Positions 63,701-64,000 of a stretch of DNA of 64,000 nucleotides are shown here, piece by piece (positions within the stretch are counted from its first letter, which is position 1; each line of letters starts with the position of its first letter). The stretch comes from RGIG1995 sp045645205. Its GTDB lineage: Bacteria; Bacillota; Clostridia; Oscillospirales; CAG-272. The notes beneath the pieces are model-generated. The model saw only the letters and a program-made list of their open reading frames with translations, was not told the DNA's origin and did no database searches. A program made the translations under genes and the position numbers. Location of the stretch: positions 6,421 through 70,420 of the forward strand of contig JAZRIJ010000083.1 in assembly GCA_045645205.1 (NCBI GenBank), read 5' to 3'.

Positions 63701-63858
63701 ATAACAGTCAACAGCTTAATGATATATTTAATCCGGTCCTTTCTGAAGATAAATGGATAGAAACGGTAAAAATGTATGCATATCCTGTATTTATAACATT
63801 GTCGGTGTTATGTATGTGTGTATTTATATATCGAAGAACTGCAAAAAAGAATAAATAA
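60709..63858 (+). CDS. Large secreted, membrane-anchored DUF5722 protein
   Basis: 1049-residue exported protein. A signal peptide (about 1-23, ending AVKA) leads to a region of jelly-roll-like, carbohydrate-binding-type segments (about 30-330; for example GFTETNEGWDSES and LSAYNSAILSVNC). The central part, about 455-790, fits DUF5722, a TIM-barrel-like domain, with RAISEFFARKYS, RIVYNAVKSYAPYVEVYTYLD and WGIVQNLYPEGRQN. A further jelly-roll-type segment (IGFADFSSGTDGWK) follows at about 855-1000, and a C-terminal helix with basic tail (FITLSVLCMCVFIYRRTAKK) anchors it in the membrane. Likely a surface glycan-binding or glycan-cleaving protein; no catalytic residues can be named. Start ATG 60709 follows GGGGG. 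Confidence 0.8.
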   Translation: MKKRIIFICVIILMFSLNFAVKAEKDYSQTVNDISPFVLKNNISETLNGFTETNEGWDSESILSNVTLGETIDTFPYKPLTDEGCLIVRTQDAKSLQRNYISKTFVTPLDLSAYNSAILSVNCTQLYEECKCFFIIEMYSNDDIFITSENIESGGWNGVVVDISEWKGRSSVNRIRISVGYESEKIPEAFFEYYIDSIALSSKTNLINRLLFSADGYSLTGGTGGVSNGVFEISANGDEFLLESDDFAYDTIEPANCIRVDFKTNGVCRRVSLQARGSEGTFAEESYYELSNSGYSTVYLPLKAEGIKEIRLCFEGSNLGIVQIYGIIPDSTYVSKAYGIGNVDTCAVNANTGEIIIKGSLNRESFQKYRGNDIYLFSNDLCDSITPEILSSGESIEKSVITSEDFIFRVKYSRTDDARLFLYKKYTVAVESGNGFEIVSSPKCITNPENYVKNASRPTGYSTGKGIYGESIAFMQEVGASDTVVWVDIGKFFLRDITAGSKFECGGKLYYYNSEYYSAVDIMIKNFAEKNIDVTLVFVISDTGNEALNRMLIHRDADLNARYCAYNTSDRQGLMYLRAISEFFARKYSVDYSVTRFVFGDNVAMSSVGYNMGNKTLEEFVFEYANGLRIVYNAVKSYAPYVEVYTYLDDSWNRKLPFDLYTRFDNKAFLDALNRCYLDSGNVEWGIVQNLYPEGRQNYSSYNDSTLSAQEPSDRVSFKNIGIVTDYLKNSQSMYNGFVRDYVIIEKTNYTNLPNQNITADYVYNCYKALNTAVSAYITDRNCNYNDAMKYIDTSLSLTASSFVSDVLGVATWDSIIDGFSDNNIAKKRITSGSFSLTKPATKGSIGFADFSSGTDGWKRYGFTEKMTAGSSMSGRDSLLSLYFGNVPEGETRGIVKEFDHSLDLSVTPILHFGINVASLPTNVNYVGLTVVITAGNDIYELTGRVKEATWLEIYCDFSSFSGINRVDSIKILFHAEENFYDSPQALITSIESMSSEYNSQQLNDIFNPVLSEDKWIETVKMYAYPVFITLSVLCMCVFIYRRTAKKNK

Positions 63859-63865
63859 TAAAAGG

Positions 63866-63935
63866 GGCTGAGTCATTAACTCAGTCAAAAAAGAAAAGCG
63901 GTTATTCAATGCCGAAAGGTATTGAGTAACCGCTT
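63866..63935 (+). terminator. Two hairpins after the DUF5722 gene
   Basis: A short CTGAGT/ACTCAG hairpin at about 63868-63885 is followed by AAAAAAG. A longer stem (63896-63910 with 63921-63935, one imperfect pair) is followed by GCTTTGTTG. Together they probably end the DUF5722 transcript. The final 65 bases form a loose inverted repeat (GTTGTATAATT near 63941, AATTGTACAAC at the edge) that cannot be interpreted without the following sequence. Confidence 0.6.
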
Positions 63936-64000
63936 GCTTTGTTGTATAATTTAATCACCACAAAAAACCAACAACAAAACAACGAGGTAATTGTACAACA

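Noticed and set aside
1..64000. tRNA, rRNA or CRISPR arrays
   Set aside because: I looked for cloverleaf-like GGTTCGA segments in gaps, rRNA-like conserved blocks and regularly spaced repeats, and saw none. A tool-based search would be more reliable than reading.

Overview
The window is the replication-origin neighbourhood of a low-GC, spore-forming Gram-positive anaerobe, most likely a member of the Clostridia. The evidence is the gene order rpmH-rnpA-yidD-yidC-jag diverging from dnaA-dnaN-recF-remB-gyrB-gyrA, the sporulation genes spoIIE and spoVS, the redox repressor Rex, an acetate kinase, and strong Shine-Dalgarno sequences with TTGACA/TATAAT promoters. The species cannot be named from sequence alone. 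No rRNA, tRNA, CRISPR array or prophage was seen.

Layout. 1-12 kb: an aminotransferase, a small two-gene membrane/lipoprotein operon opposite a Cro/C1-type regulator, a REP-associated transposase carrying REP-like palindromes inside its own reading frame, a GNAT-like acyltransferase, a phosphodiesterase, a LysR regulator, rex, a radical SAM protein and an EF-G paralogue. 11-23 kb (minus strand): dnaA, dnaN, recF, remB, gyrB, a 1-phosphofructokinase-like gene inserted between gyrB and gyrA, gyrA, a lipoprotein and tyrS. oriC lies between dnaA and dnaN, with DnaA boxes next to a run of seven DnaA-trio triplets. 23-26 kb (plus strand): rpmH, rnpA, yidD, yidC, jag. 26-47 kb: mostly minus-strand housekeeping and carbon metabolism (OGG-type glycosylase, thiI, acyl-ACP thioesterase, class II aldolase, tmcAL, mnmE, ABC exporter, WalJ-like hydrolase). 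It also holds a HEPN/MNT pair, a decayed AlbA_2 gene, a sugar-acid cluster (KDG kinase, 6-phosphogluconate dehydrogenase, PHP phosphoesterase, LarA-like epimerase) and an orphan solute-binding lipoprotein. ackA is the main plus-strand exception.

47-64 kb: rny-ymdB-spoVS on the plus strand, then an 800-base region without protein genes, then an operon of two GT8 glycosyltransferases and a double-domain acyltransferase, a membrane-anchored regulator, spoIIE, an apparently antitoxin-less MazF, a DUF1846 protein and a large secreted, membrane-anchored DUF5722 protein.

The most unusual element is the region after spoVS (50.7-51.4 kb). It holds two tandem, diverged copies of a probable small-RNA gene. 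Each copy has a near-identical TTGACA-17-TATACT promoter, a transcript predicted to begin on the 5' strand of a long closing helix, and a conserved terminator hairpin. The closing helix is perfectly paired in both copies although its sequence differs, which is covariation. I do not recognise this RNA family.
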